From positions 1-58,706 of the forward strand of contig CALUMM010000010.1 of assembly GCA_944321755.1 (NCBI GenBank): DNA of 58,706 nucleotides, given 5' to 3'. This stretch comes from an uncultured Alistipes sp. (GTDB lineage: Bacteria > Bacteroidota > Bacteroidia > Bacteroidales > Rikenellaceae). Shown here piece after piece: positions 15,821 through 23,436 of this stretch. Position numbers and translations under genes: made by a program. Below the pieces are notes generated by a model. The model did not search any database. It had not been told where the DNA came from and was given only the letters and a program-made list of their open reading frames with translations. Position 1 is the first letter of the stretch. Every line of letters begins with the position of its first letter.

Positions 15821-18037
15821 ATGAACATTCCAACGATTTTCTGGGTCGTACCTGCGGCATCGATCGTAGCATTGGCCTTTGCGTGGGCTTTCTACCGGCT
15901 GATGAAGCGCGAGGACGAAGGTACGGAGCGTATGCGTGAAATTGCAGCGCACGTGCGCAAGGGAGCGATGGCCTACCTGCGCCAGCAGTACAAGGTCGTG
16001 GGCATCGTCTTCGTCGTGCTGGCGTTGTTTTTCGCCTACCTGGCCTATGGTGCGGGGGTGCAGAACGAGTGGGTTCCCTTCGCCTTTCTGACGGGCGGTT
16101 TCTTCTCGGGTCTGGCCGGTTACTTCGGCATGAAGACGGCGACCTACGCCTCGGCCCGCACGGCCAATGCGGCGCGACAGTCGCTGGACCGCGGTCTGAA
16201 GGTAGCGTTCCGCAGCGGTGCGGTGATGGGTCTTGTGGTCGTGGGTCTGGGACTGCTGGACATTTCGTTCTGGTACATCATCCTGAACGCCTTCGTCGAC
16301 GTGTCGGGACCCCAGAAACTCGTGATCATCACCACGACGATGCTGACCTTCGGAATGGGTGCTTCGACGCAGGCGCTTTTCGCACGTGTCGGCGGCGGCA
16401 TCTATACGAAGGCTGCGGACGTGGGAGCCGACCTGGTTGGCAAGGTTGAGGCCGGGATTCCGGAGGACGACCCGCGCAACCCGGCGACGATTGCCGACAA
16501 CGTGGGCGACAACGTGGGTGACGTGGCCGGCATGGGTGCCGACCTCTACGAGAGCTACTGCGGGTCGATTCTGGCCACGGCGGCCCTGGGCGCTGCGGCG
16601 TTTGCCGCGGCGGGGAACGAGACCCTGCAGCTGAAGGCGGTGCTGGCTCCGATGCTTATCGCGGCGGTGGGCATCGTGCTGTCGATCCTGGGCATCTACC
16701 TCGTCCGCACGAAGGAGGGGGCCACGATGCGCCAGTTGCTCCGCTCGCTGGGCGTGGGTGTGAACTTCAGTTCGGCGCTGATTGCCGTGGTGACGTTCGG
16801 GATTCTCTACCTGCTGGGGATCCAGAACTGGGTGGGTCTTTCCTTCTCGGTGATTACGGGACTCGTGGCGGGCATCGTGATCGGCCAGGCCACGGAGTAC
16901 TACACCTCGCATTCGTACAAACCGACGCAGAAGATCGCCGAGAGCTCGCAGACGGGGCCTGCGACGGTGATCATCTCGGGCGTCGGGTCGGGCATGATCT
17001 CGACGGCCATTCCGGTGGTGACGATCGGTGTGGCGATTATTCTGGCCTACCTGTGCGCCATCGGCTTCGACGTGAAGAACATGCTGGCACCGCAGAATCT
17101 CTCGCTGGGGCTCTACGGCATCGGCATTGCGGCGGTGGGAATGCTCTCGACGCTGGGCATCACGCTGGCCACGGACGCCTACGGTCCGATTGCGGACAAT
17201 GCGGGCGGCAATGCGGAGATGAGCGGCCTGGGTCCGGAGGTCCGCAAGCGCACCGATGCGCTCGACGCCCTGGGCAATACGACGGCAGCTACGGGCAAGG
17301 GTTTCGCGATTGGCTCTGCCGCATTGACGGCTTTGGCCTTGTTGGCCTCGTACATCGAGGAGATCCGCATCGGGCTGCTGCATAACGGGGTGACGATGCT
17401 CGATCTGCCGAGCGGAGCGACGCGCTTCGTGCAGGACGCCTCGATTCTGGACTTCATGGACTACTACCATATTTCGCTGATGAATCCCACGGTGCTGATC
17501 GGCATCTTCATCGGAGCGATGATGTCGTTCCTGTTCTGCGGACTGACGATGAATGCCGTGGGTCGTGCCGCGGAGAGCATGGTGCAGGAGGTTCGTCGCC
17601 AGTTCCGCGAGATCAAGGGGATCCTCACGGGCGAGGGTACGCCGGACTATGCGCGGTGCGTGGCCATCTCGACGCGCGGGGCACAGCGTGAGATGCTGTT
17701 CCCGAGCCTGCTGGCGATCATCGTTCCGGTAGCTGTCGGGCTGATCTTCGGCGTGGCGGGCGTGATGGGCCTGCTGGTCGGCGGATTGAGTTCGGGCTTC
17801 GTGCTGGCGGTCTTCATGGCCAACGCGGGCGGTGCGTGGGACAACGCCAAGAAGATGATCGAGGAGGGGCATTTCGGCGGCAAAGGCTCCGATTGCCACA
17901 AGGCCACGGTCGTGGGCGATACGGTGGGCGATCCGTTCAAGGATACGTCGGGTCCGTCGCTGAACATCCTCATCAAGCTGATGTCGATGGTTTCGATCGT
18001 CATGGCCGGTTTGACGGTGGCGTGGCACCTCTTCTGA
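15821..18037 (+). CDS. hppA: K+-dependent membrane-bound pyrophosphatase (ion-pumping)
   Basis: A 738-residue integral membrane enzyme that uses pyrophosphate hydrolysis to pump Na+ and/or H+. The substrate/Mg2+ site is seen in DVGADLVGKVEAGIPEDD (from about residue 200), with DNVGDNVGDVAGMGADL after it. The segment GNTTAATGKG (about residues 485-494) has Ala where K+-independent enzymes have Lys, which places it in the K+-dependent class. Members of that class pump Na+, H+ or both. The start at ATG 15821 is preferred over a TTG at 15797 because family members begin with the membrane segment at once. The gene is monocistronic and ends at a strong terminator. Confidence 0.96.
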   Translation: MNIPTIFWVVPAASIVALAFAWAFYRLMKREDEGTERMREIAAHVRKGAMAYLRQQYKVVGIVFVVLALFFAYLAYGAGVQNEWVPFAFLTGGFFSGLAGYFGMKTATYASARTANAARQSLDRGLKVAFRSGAVMGLVVVGLGLLDISFWYIILNAFVDVSGPQKLVIITTTMLTFGMGASTQALFARVGGGIYTKAADVGADLVGKVEAGIPEDDPRNPATIADNVGDNVGDVAGMGADLYESYCGSILATAALGAAAFAAAGNETLQLKAVLAPMLIAAVGIVLSILGIYLVRTKEGATMRQLLRSLGVGVNFSSALIAVVTFGILYLLGIQNWVGLSFSVITGLVAGIVIGQATEYYTSHSYKPTQKIAESSQTGPATVIISGVGSGMISTAIPVVTIGVAIILAYLCAIGFDVKNMLAPQNLSLGLYGIGIAAVGMLSTLGITLATDAYGPIADNAGGNAEMSGLGPEVRKRTDALDALGNTTAATGKGFAIGSAALTALALLASYIEEIRIGLLHNGVTMLDLPSGATRFVQDASILDFMDYYHISLMNPTVLIGIFIGAMMSFLFCGLTMNAVGRAAESMVQEVRRQFREIKGILTGEGTPDYARCVAISTRGAQREMLFPSLLAIIVPVAVGLIFGVAGVMGLLVGGLSSGFVLAVFMANAGGAWDNAKKMIEEGHFGGKGSDCHKATVVGDTVGDPFKDTSGPSLNILIKLMSMVSIVMAGLTVAWHLF

Positions 18038-18072
18038 CCGGAGGGGCGGGTAAAGGATGGCCCGGCTGATGC

Positions 18073-18109
18073 AACGGGACGGTTCCTACGGGGAGCGTCC
18101 CGTTTTTTT
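18073..18109 (+). terminator. Rho-independent terminator of hppA
   Basis: ACGGGACG pairs with CGTCCCGT and is followed by an uninterrupted T-run, 35 bp after the hppA stop codon. Confidence 0.88.
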
Positions 18110-18139
18110 GTGTCCGGGGGAGTGGAAAGCCTGCGAAAA

Positions 18140-18171
18140 TTTGCTTCTGCGGCGTCTGTGCCGTATCTTTG
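18140..18171 (+). promoter_or_regulatory. Bacteroidetes promoter for the HAD gene
   Basis: TTTG (18140-18143), 20 bp, then TATCTTTG (18164-18171): a full consensus match. The ATG at 18192 gives a leader of about 15 nt. Confidence 0.7.
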
Positions 18172-18191
18172 CAGCCGTGAAAAGTGAGACC

Positions 18192-18779
18192 ATGAAGAAT
18201 ATCGTTTTCGATCTGGGCGGCGTGCTGTTCGCCCGCGACAGGAAGAAGTGCGACCCGGAGCTGCTGGAGTTTTTCGGATTTCTGCGGGCTCCGCAGATGC
18301 CGCGTTTCTGGGAGGAGTACGACCGGGGCACGAATACGCTGGAGTCGGTGACACAGACCCTTGTGGAGATGACGGGTCGCCCGTATGAGCGATGTGCGGA
18401 GGTGCTGCAGCAGGCCATCGACCTGCAGGAGCCGATTCCGGCGACCGAGGCGCTGGTGCGCGACCTGAAGGCGGCGGGCTACCGGCTTTACGTGCTTTCG
18501 AACATGGCGCATGAATTCATTGCGCATCTGCGTCGCTTCCCGGTTTACAGATTGTTCGACGGCGAGGTTGTTTCGTGCGAGGAGCTGACGGTGAAGCCCG
18601 AGCGCCGGATCTATGAGATTCTGCTCGACCGCTACGGCCTGGCCCCGGCGGAGACGCTGTTCGTCGACGATCGTGCGACGAACATCGAGGCGGCCGGGGC
18701 GCTGGGGATCCGGGGGTTCCTGTTCGACCATCGGGATCCGGCCGGGGCCTGTGCCGTGCTGCGGGAGCGCCTGCTCTGA
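18192..18779 (+). CDS. HAD-superfamily phosphatase (YihX-like)
   Basis: A 195-residue cytoplasmic HAD hydrolase. Motif I is VFDLGGVLF (nucleophile Asp7, in the DLGxV form used by YihX relatives). Motif II is YVLSNMAHEF, motif III lies in VKPERRIYE, and motif IV is LFVDDRATNIEAA. The small alpha-helical cap between motifs I and II agrees with sugar-phosphate phosphatases of this subgroup, but the substrate is unknown. The start at 18192 is fixed by motif I and by the consensus promoter 20 bp upstream; the longer open frame reads through the hppA terminator. Confidence 0.88.
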   Translation: MKNIVFDLGGVLFARDRKKCDPELLEFFGFLRAPQMPRFWEEYDRGTNTLESVTQTLVEMTGRPYERCAEVLQQAIDLQEPIPATEALVRDLKAAGYRLYVLSNMAHEFIAHLRRFPVYRLFDGEVVSCEELTVKPERRIYEILLDRYGLAPAETLFVDDRATNIEAAGALGIRGFLFDHRDPAGACAVLRERLL

Positions 18780-18849
18780 CCGACACTCTTTTCGGCTTCT
18801 CTCTGAAATGCGTTCCGGACCCTCGCGGCCCGGAGCGTCTGTTTTTGGG

Positions 18850-18965
18850 CGGCCCGACCGGACATCCGTTTCTTGCTGCGGCCCGACCGGACATCCGTTT
18901 CTTGCTGCGGCCCGACCGGACATCCGTTTCTTGCTGCGGCCCGACCGGATATCCGTTTCTTGCGG
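18850..18965 (+). repeat. 29-bp tandem repeat, four units
   Basis: Units start at 18850, 18879, 18908 and 18937, with only a base or so of difference until the last unit ends. The period is not a multiple of three, so the array is not a coding repeat. It lies between the HAD gene and the permease gene. Confidence 0.9.
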
Positions 18966-19024
18966 TCTGTTTTCCGTTTCGGCGGCGGGGTTTGCGGCAC
19001 GTTCCTTGCGCATGGCGGGGAGAT

Positions 19025-20047
19025 ATGTTGTCGATCCGGGAGAAATACGGGCGTTATTCGCTTTTCGTCCTGATCGTGGGCCTTGGCGTCACGATTTTCG
19101 TGGAGATTCTGCCGTTTCTGGGGGGATTGCTGGGTGCCGTGACGATCTACGTGCTGCTGCGGCGCCAGATGCGCCGACTGACCGAACACCGGCAGTGGCG
19201 GCGCAGCATGGCGGCGGCGGTGCTGCTGGCCGAGGCGGTTGTCTGTTTTCTGATTCCGATCACGCTGATCGGCTGGATGATTGCCGTCAAGATCCAGGCC
19301 GTGGTTGCGAATCCGCAGCCGGTGGTGGTTGCGGTGAAGCACCTGATGCTGCTCATCGAGGAGCGGACGGGCTACGATCTCTGGTCGGAGGTGAATCTGC
19401 GCTCTTTTCTGAGTTACGTTCCGCGGGTCGGGCAGTGGCTGGTGGGCGGGATTGCGGATTTTGCGATCAACCTCGTGGTGCTGCTCTTCGTGCTTTACTT
19501 CATGCTGGTCGGGGGCACGCGGATGGAGGCCTACTGCAGCGATCTGCTGCCTTTCGACCGGCGGGTTTCGCGCACGGTGCTGCATGAAATCCACCTGATC
19601 GTGCGTTCGAATGCCATCGGGATTCCGCTGCTGGCCGTGGTCCAGGGGTTTGTGGCCTACGGGGGTTACCTGATTTTCGGGGCGCCGAGTCCGTTGTTCT
19701 GGGGTGTTCTGACGTGCTTTGCCACGATTATCCCGATAGTCGGCACGGCGCTGGTATGGGTTCCGCTGGCGGGATACATGGCGATGAGCGGGTCATGGGC
19801 TCCGGCGATCGGGCTGGCGCTTTACGGCACGCTGGTCGTGACGCACGTGGACAACGTTGTCCGCTTCGTGGTCCAGAAGCGCATGGCGCACACGCACCCG
19901 CTCATCACGATTTTCGGGGTTTTCATCGGGTTGTCGCTGTTCGGGTTTATCGGTGTGATTTTCGGGCCGTTGCTTTTGGCGATGTTCGTCTATTTCGTGG
20001 ATCTTTTCAAGTGCAAGTACCTCGACCGGAACCGGTTTTGTCCGTAG
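19025..20047 (+). CDS. AI-2E family permease (YdiK/PerM-like)
   Basis: A 340-residue membrane protein with about eight hydrophobic segments, of the AI-2E transporter family. Recognisable parts are the paired N-terminal helices (LFVLIVGLGVTIFVEILPFL), a central amphipathic region, and the C-terminal half with FWGVLTCFATIIPIVGTALV, HVDNVVRFVVQKRM and HPLITIFGVFIGLSLFG. Members export small molecules or, in some cases, exchange ions; the substrate here is unknown. The ATG at 19025 is chosen because the open frame upstream of it is encoded by the 29-bp tandem repeat. It has no clear operon partner. Confidence 0.87.
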   Translation: MLSIREKYGRYSLFVLIVGLGVTIFVEILPFLGGLLGAVTIYVLLRRQMRRLTEHRQWRRSMAAAVLLAEAVVCFLIPITLIGWMIAVKIQAVVANPQPVVVAVKHLMLLIEERTGYDLWSEVNLRSFLSYVPRVGQWLVGGIADFAINLVVLLFVLYFMLVGGTRMEAYCSDLLPFDRRVSRTVLHEIHLIVRSNAIGIPLLAVVQGFVAYGGYLIFGAPSPLFWGVLTCFATIIPIVGTALVWVPLAGYMAMSGSWAPAIGLALYGTLVVTHVDNVVRFVVQKRMAHTHPLITIFGVFIGLSLFGFIGVIFGPLLLAMFVYFVDLFKCKYLDRNRFCP

Positions 20048-20150
20048 GGGGTCGATGGTATTTTGGGGAGGTTTGGGGTGTGGGCGAGGCCCGGATTTTT
20101 ATGAAAAGCGGGGATTTCGGCAACTTTTTGTAAAAAAAAGCGGTAAAAAA

Positions 20151-20181
20151 ATTGTAAATTCGAAGTGCTTTATTACCTTTG
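20151..20181 (+). promoter_or_regulatory. Promoter for the oadA-like gene
   Basis: ATTG (20151-20154), 19 bp, then TACCTTTG (20174-20181), a full -7 consensus. The predicted start of transcription falls inside the palindromes that follow. Confidence 0.65.
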
Positions 20182-20220
20182 TTATTGTAATAACAGTAAA
20201 GTTATTGTAATAACCGTAAA
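20181..20220 (+). promoter_or_regulatory. Two tandem palindromic operator-like sites
   Basis: Two copies of GTTATTGTAATAAC (a 6+6 palindrome around GT) begin at 20181 and 20201, each followed by a GTAAA-type spacer. They are exactly 20 bp apart and directly abut the -7 element, a position suited to repression. The regulator is unknown. Confidence 0.6.
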
Positions 20221-20232
20221 ATCGAATTACAA

Positions 20233-22086
20233 ATGGCAAGAAATCTCAAAATCAGGGATCTTACGTTGCGCGACGGGCAGCAGTCGTCGTTTGCGACTCG
20301 TATGAACCAGGGGCAGATTGACCGCTGCCTGCCGTTCTACAAGGATGCGAATTTCTATGCGATGGAGGTTTGGGGAGGCGCAGTGCCGGACTCGGTGATG
20401 CGTTATCTGAACGAGAGTCCGTGGACGCGGCTGGAGACGATCTACCGGGCCGTAGGCAATGTTTCGAAGCTCACGGCATTGTCTCGGGGGCGTAATCTTT
20501 TCGGTTATTCGCCCTATACGGACGAGATCATCGACGGATTCTGCCGCAATTCGATTGAGAGCGGTCTGGGGATCATGCGTATTTTCGATGCGTTGAACGA
20601 CGTCGACAACGTGAAATCCACGGTGAAATACGTGAAGCAGTACGGTGGGATCGCGGACTGTGCGGTTTGCTATACGGTGGACCCGAAGTACCCGGAGTTG
20701 AGCCTTTGGGACAAGTTGAAGGGGAAGAAGAATCCGGCTCCGGTCTTCACGGATGCCTACTTCCTGGACAAGGCGAAGCAGATGGCGGCTTTGGGTGCGG
20801 ACATGATCACGATCAAGGATATGTCGGGACTGATCCCGCCGCGGCGTGTGGCCACGCTGGTCAAGCTCTTCAAGCAGCATCTTTCGATTCCGGTGGATTT
20901 CCACACGCACTGTACGCCGGGTTACGGCCTGGCATCGGTTTTGGCGGCGATTGTTGCGGGGGTGGATATCGTGGATACGAACTGCTGGTATTTTGCCGGT
21001 GGGACGGGGGCTCCGGCCATCGAGCTGGTCTACGTTTTCTGCAAGAAGCTGGGCATCGACACGGGCGTGAACATGGAGGCGGTTGCGAAGATCAACACGC
21101 AGCTTCGTGAGATCCGCAAGGAGCTGAACCAGTCGGTCTTCGGGACGGAGAAACCCGAGCCGAAGGCGTTCAATCCGCTGACGGACGAGCTTCCGGCGGA
21201 GGTTGACGGGCTGTTCGATCGTGCGATCAAGGCCGCGGAGGCGGATGACGAGGCGGGGACGATCGATGCCTGCCGTCGGATCGAGGCGTGGTTTGGGTTC
21301 CCGGCTCCGAACGAGTTGGTTCAGAAGGCCGAGATTCCGGGCGGCATGTATTCGAACATGGTAGCACAGCTCAAGCAGCTGAAGGCGGAGGAGATTCTTC
21401 CGCGGGCGATGGAGTTGATACCGACGGTTCGTTTGGCTGCGGGGCTTCCGCCGCTGGTTACGCCGACGTCGCAGATCGTGGGGGCACAGGCCGTGAACTG
21501 TGCTTTGGATGAGAAGGCCGGACGTCCGATGTACACGAACAAGTCGTCGCAATTTGTGGGACTGGTGAAGGGCGAGTACGGCAAAACGCCGGTGAAGATT
21601 GATCCGGAGTTCCGGTTCAAGATCTGCGGGGTGCGTGAGGAGACTCCTTACGATACGTCGAAATACCAGATGCAGCCGAATCCGGAGCTTCCGGAAGCCG
21701 GAGGAGTGAAGTTGGCGGCTAACGAGAAGGAGGTGCTGTTGCTGGAGCTGTTCCCGCTGGTAGCGAAGACCTTCCTGACGAACGAGAAGGTGAAGGCCTA
21801 CGAGGCTTCGAAACCGGCTGTTGCGGCCGAGGAGCAGGCCGCCGCCGAGGAGGAGGCTCCGATTACGATTACGGGTCAGGCCGTTACGGCGCCGCTTCCG
21901 GGTCGTGTGATCGAGGTGAAGGTGAAGGTCGGAGACCGGGTGAAAGCCGGGGATGAGGTTGTGATTTTGGAGGCGATGAAGATGGAGAACGCCATTACGA
22001 CGGATTATGCCGGAGAGGTGAAACAGATCTTCGTCAGCGAGGGCCAGAATGTGGCTACGGACGCGCCGCTGGTTGACATCGGTTGA
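20233..22086 (+). CDS. Biotin-dependent carboxyltransferase (oxaloacetate decarboxylase alpha / pyruvate carboxylase subunit B type)
   Basis: A 617-residue protein with an N-terminal TIM-barrel carboxyltransferase domain (LTLRDGQQSSFATRM, metal-binding VDFHTHCTPGYG, ITIKDMSGL), a conserved carboxylase domain in the middle, an Ala/Glu-rich linker at about residues 530-550, and a biotinyl domain with the biotin Lys in EAMKMEN (K583, 34 residues from the end). It moves CO2 between biotin and pyruvate/oxaloacetate. Neither the Na+-pumping beta/gamma subunits nor a biotin carboxylase lies beside it, so whether it acts in a decarboxylase pump or a split carboxylase cannot be settled here. It is transcribed alone. 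Confidence 0.92.
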   Translation: MARNLKIRDLTLRDGQQSSFATRMNQGQIDRCLPFYKDANFYAMEVWGGAVPDSVMRYLNESPWTRLETIYRAVGNVSKLTALSRGRNLFGYSPYTDEIIDGFCRNSIESGLGIMRIFDALNDVDNVKSTVKYVKQYGGIADCAVCYTVDPKYPELSLWDKLKGKKNPAPVFTDAYFLDKAKQMAALGADMITIKDMSGLIPPRRVATLVKLFKQHLSIPVDFHTHCTPGYGLASVLAAIVAGVDIVDTNCWYFAGGTGAPAIELVYVFCKKLGIDTGVNMEAVAKINTQLREIRKELNQSVFGTEKPEPKAFNPLTDELPAEVDGLFDRAIKAAEADDEAGTIDACRRIEAWFGFPAPNELVQKAEIPGGMYSNMVAQLKQLKAEEILPRAMELIPTVRLAAGLPPLVTPTSQIVGAQAVNCALDEKAGRPMYTNKSSQFVGLVKGEYGKTPVKIDPEFRFKICGVREETPYDTSKYQMQPNPELPEAGGVKLAANEKEVLLLELFPLVAKTFLTNEKVKAYEASKPAVAAEEQAAAEEEAPITITGQAVTAPLPGRVIEVKVKVGDRVKAGDEVVILEAMKMENAITTDYAGEVKQIFVSEGQNVATDAPLVDIG

Positions 22087-22119
22087 CCGGCCTTGTAAGT
22101 TTGTAAGCATGTGAAGAAA

Positions 22120-22152
22120 TCCGCCCGCAACGATGCTGCGGGCGGATTTTTC
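22120..22152 (+). terminator. Probable terminator of the oadA-like gene
   Basis: AAATCCGCCCG and CGGGCGGATTT form a stem enclosing the short sequence CAACGATGCTG, with a T-run after it, about 35 bp past the stop codon. Confidence 0.75.
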
Positions 22153-22240
22153 GTGGTGTTCATATCTCCTTCCTCGTGTTTTTCGCTCTCTTTTCCTCTT
22201 GCTCTGTTCTTTTGCTCTGTCCTCTTACCCCCCCCCTCTG

Positions 22241-22320
22241 TCTGCCCGCCAACTTGTTTGTCTGCCCGCCAACTTGTTTGTCTGCCCGCCATCCATTTTG
22301 TCTGCCAGCAAGTCTGTTTG
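22241..22320 (+). repeat. 20-bp tandem repeat, four units
   Basis: Units of TCTGCCCGCCAACTTGTTTG begin at 22241, 22261, 22281 and 22301. The first two are identical and the last two diverge. A CTCA repeat follows immediately. Confidence 0.9.
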
Positions 22321-22356
22321 CCTGCCTCACTCACTCACTCACCCTCCTTGTCTCAA

Positions 22357-22389
22357 CAAAAAAAGGGCCGAATTGGAATTCGACCCTTT
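22357..22389 (-). terminator. Terminator of the tRNA-Met gene
   Basis: On the minus strand, AAAGGGTCGAATT and AATTCGGCCCTTT form a stem followed by TTTTTTT, starting a few bases after the tRNA 3' end. Confidence 0.88.
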
Positions 22390-22391
22390 CG

Positions 22392-22465
22392 TAGCGGGAG
22401 AGAGACTTGAACTCTCGACCTCATGATTATGAATCATGCGCTCTAACCAGCTGAGCTATCCCGCC
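22392..22465 (-). tRNA. tRNA-Met (CAT)
   Basis: A 74-nt cloverleaf on the minus strand: acceptor GGCGGGA paired with TCCCGCT plus discriminator A, D-arm AGCTCAGCTGGTTAGAGC, anticodon loop TTCATAA closed by CATGA/TCATG, and T-arm GAGAGTTCAAGTCTCTC. The anticodon is CAT. The first acceptor pair is G-T, and the form looks like elongator tRNA-Met, although tRNA-Ile(CAT), which is modified by TilS, cannot be excluded from the anticodon alone. CCA is not encoded. Confidence 0.93.
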
Positions 22466-22482
22466 ATTGCTGAAAGCGTGTG

Positions 22483-22513
22483 CAAAGGTAATCGAAAAAT
22501 CCGAACCTGCAAA
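22483..22513 (-). promoter_or_regulatory. Promoter of tRNA-Met
   Basis: On the minus strand, TTTG (22513-22510), 19 bp, then TACCTTTG (22490-22483), ending 17 bp before the tRNA 5' end. A full Bacteroidetes consensus match. Confidence 0.72.
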
Positions 22514-22599
22514 ATATTCGGGCGAAAAAACGCGGGAAAAACTTTCGGTGTCGGGTTGTGGCATTGATTTTGAGACCTCTGCGCGAAAAATAAAATCCA

Positions 22600-23298
22600 A
22601 TGGCCCCATCCGAATCCTCACACTCCCAATTGACCGACACCCTGGGAATCCTGAAACTTCTGGCCGGCATTACGCTGCTTGTGGCCCTCTCGTGGGAAAT
22701 TCTCGCCGGGGACCACACCCATTTATCCGGCACTTACCAGACGATCCAGTTTTTCGTCTGCATGATTTTTCTCTACGATTTCCTGTTTCGGCTGATCCAG
22801 TCTGCGCGGAAACTTCGTTTTTTCATACAACATCTGTTTTATCTGTTGATATCGATTCCCTATCTGACGCTGCTGTCGTGGATGGATCTCCGCATGACCC
22901 ACGACTGGGGGATCCTGGTGGGTCTGATTCCGATGCTGCGGGCTTTTTTGGCGATGTTCATCATCGTGCAGTGGATGGCGCGGGGAAACCGGATGCAGTG
23001 GTTGTTTGGGGCCTATCTTTTCACGGTTGTGACCTTCACTTACCTCTCGGCACTGGTGTTCTACGACTACGAAGTGCTGGTGAACCCGAAACTCCACGGC
23101 TTCGGGAACGCCTTGTGGTGGGCGTGGATGAACGTCACGACGGTCGGAACTGCGATATTTCCGGTTACGACTGTCGGTAAGGTGGTATGCGTGCTGCTGC
23201 CGTCGTTAGGGATGATGTTCTTCCCGATCTTCACGACCTACATTCTCCAGGAGTACGCCACGAAAAAGGACGCTGACGATACGCCGTCGGAGGTTTGA
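22600..23298 (+). CDS. Potassium-channel-like membrane protein with an atypical selectivity filter
   Basis: A 232-residue protein with about five or six hydrophobic segments and a pore region LWWAWMNVTTVGTAIFPVT near residue 180, followed by a final helix (VVCVLLPSLGMMFFPIFTTY). The pore-helix/filter layout is that of voltage-gated-like K+ channels, but the filter reads TVGTA (residues 181-185) instead of TVGYG. There is no RCK or cyclic-nucleotide domain. The start at 22600 is the first Met of the frame and precedes a polar N-terminus. It converges on the sulfatase gene with a shared terminator. Ion selectivity is uncertain; family assignment is moderately strong. Confidence 0.78.
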   Translation: MAPSESSHSQLTDTLGILKLLAGITLLVALSWEILAGDHTHLSGTYQTIQFFVCMIFLYDFLFRLIQSARKLRFFIQHLFYLLISIPYLTLLSWMDLRMTHDWGILVGLIPMLRAFLAMFIIVQWMARGNRMQWLFGAYLFTVVTFTYLSALVFYDYEVLVNPKLHGFGNALWWAWMNVTTVGTAIFPVTTVGKVVCVLLPSLGMMFFPIFTTYILQEYATKKDADDTPSEV

Positions 23299-23354
23299 CG
23301 CCTTGCCTGATCGAAGAGCGCCGCGTCTGACAACCGAATTTCCTTCCGATCGCC

Positions 23355-23395
23355 AAAAAGCCCTGCGCCGGAACAGGTCCGGCGCAGGGCTTTTT
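23355..23395. terminator. Bidirectional terminator
   Basis: A perfect 18-bp inverted repeat (AAAAAGCCCTGCGCCGGA and its complement) around an ACAGG loop, with A-run and T-run flanks. It serves the channel gene on plus and the sulfatase on minus. Confidence 0.9.
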
Positions 23396-23436
23396 CGGAA
23401 GGCGAAGTGCCGACCTGTCACTTCGTCAATAATCCA

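Larger units (their letters stand above)
22087..22391. other. Intergenic gap with low-complexity pyrimidine-rich sequence
   Basis: Contains a CT-rich stretch, a C9 tract (22228-22236), the 20-bp tandem repeat and the tRNA terminator. A stem around CCGCCCG...CGGGCGG at about 22121-22146, followed by TTTTT, may be the terminator of the oadA-like gene. No gene is supported. Confidence 0.6.

Noticed and set aside
15494-18028. 844-codon minus-strand frame opposite hppA
   Set aside because: It is His/Arg-rich antisense read-through; the plus strand encodes a complete pyrophosphatase.
18850-18965. 29-bp repeat considered as a CRISPR array
   Set aside because: The units are directly adjacent with no unique spacers and there are no cas genes.
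20227-22110. 627-codon minus-strand frame opposite the oadA-like gene
   Set aside because: It is Leu/Arg/His-rich with no domain; the opposite strand has full carboxyltransferase and biotin motifs.
22111-22426. Cys/Pro/Leu-rich frames in the gap after the oadA-like gene
   Set aside because: They are produced by the 20-bp tandem repeat in three frames and run into the tRNA terminator.
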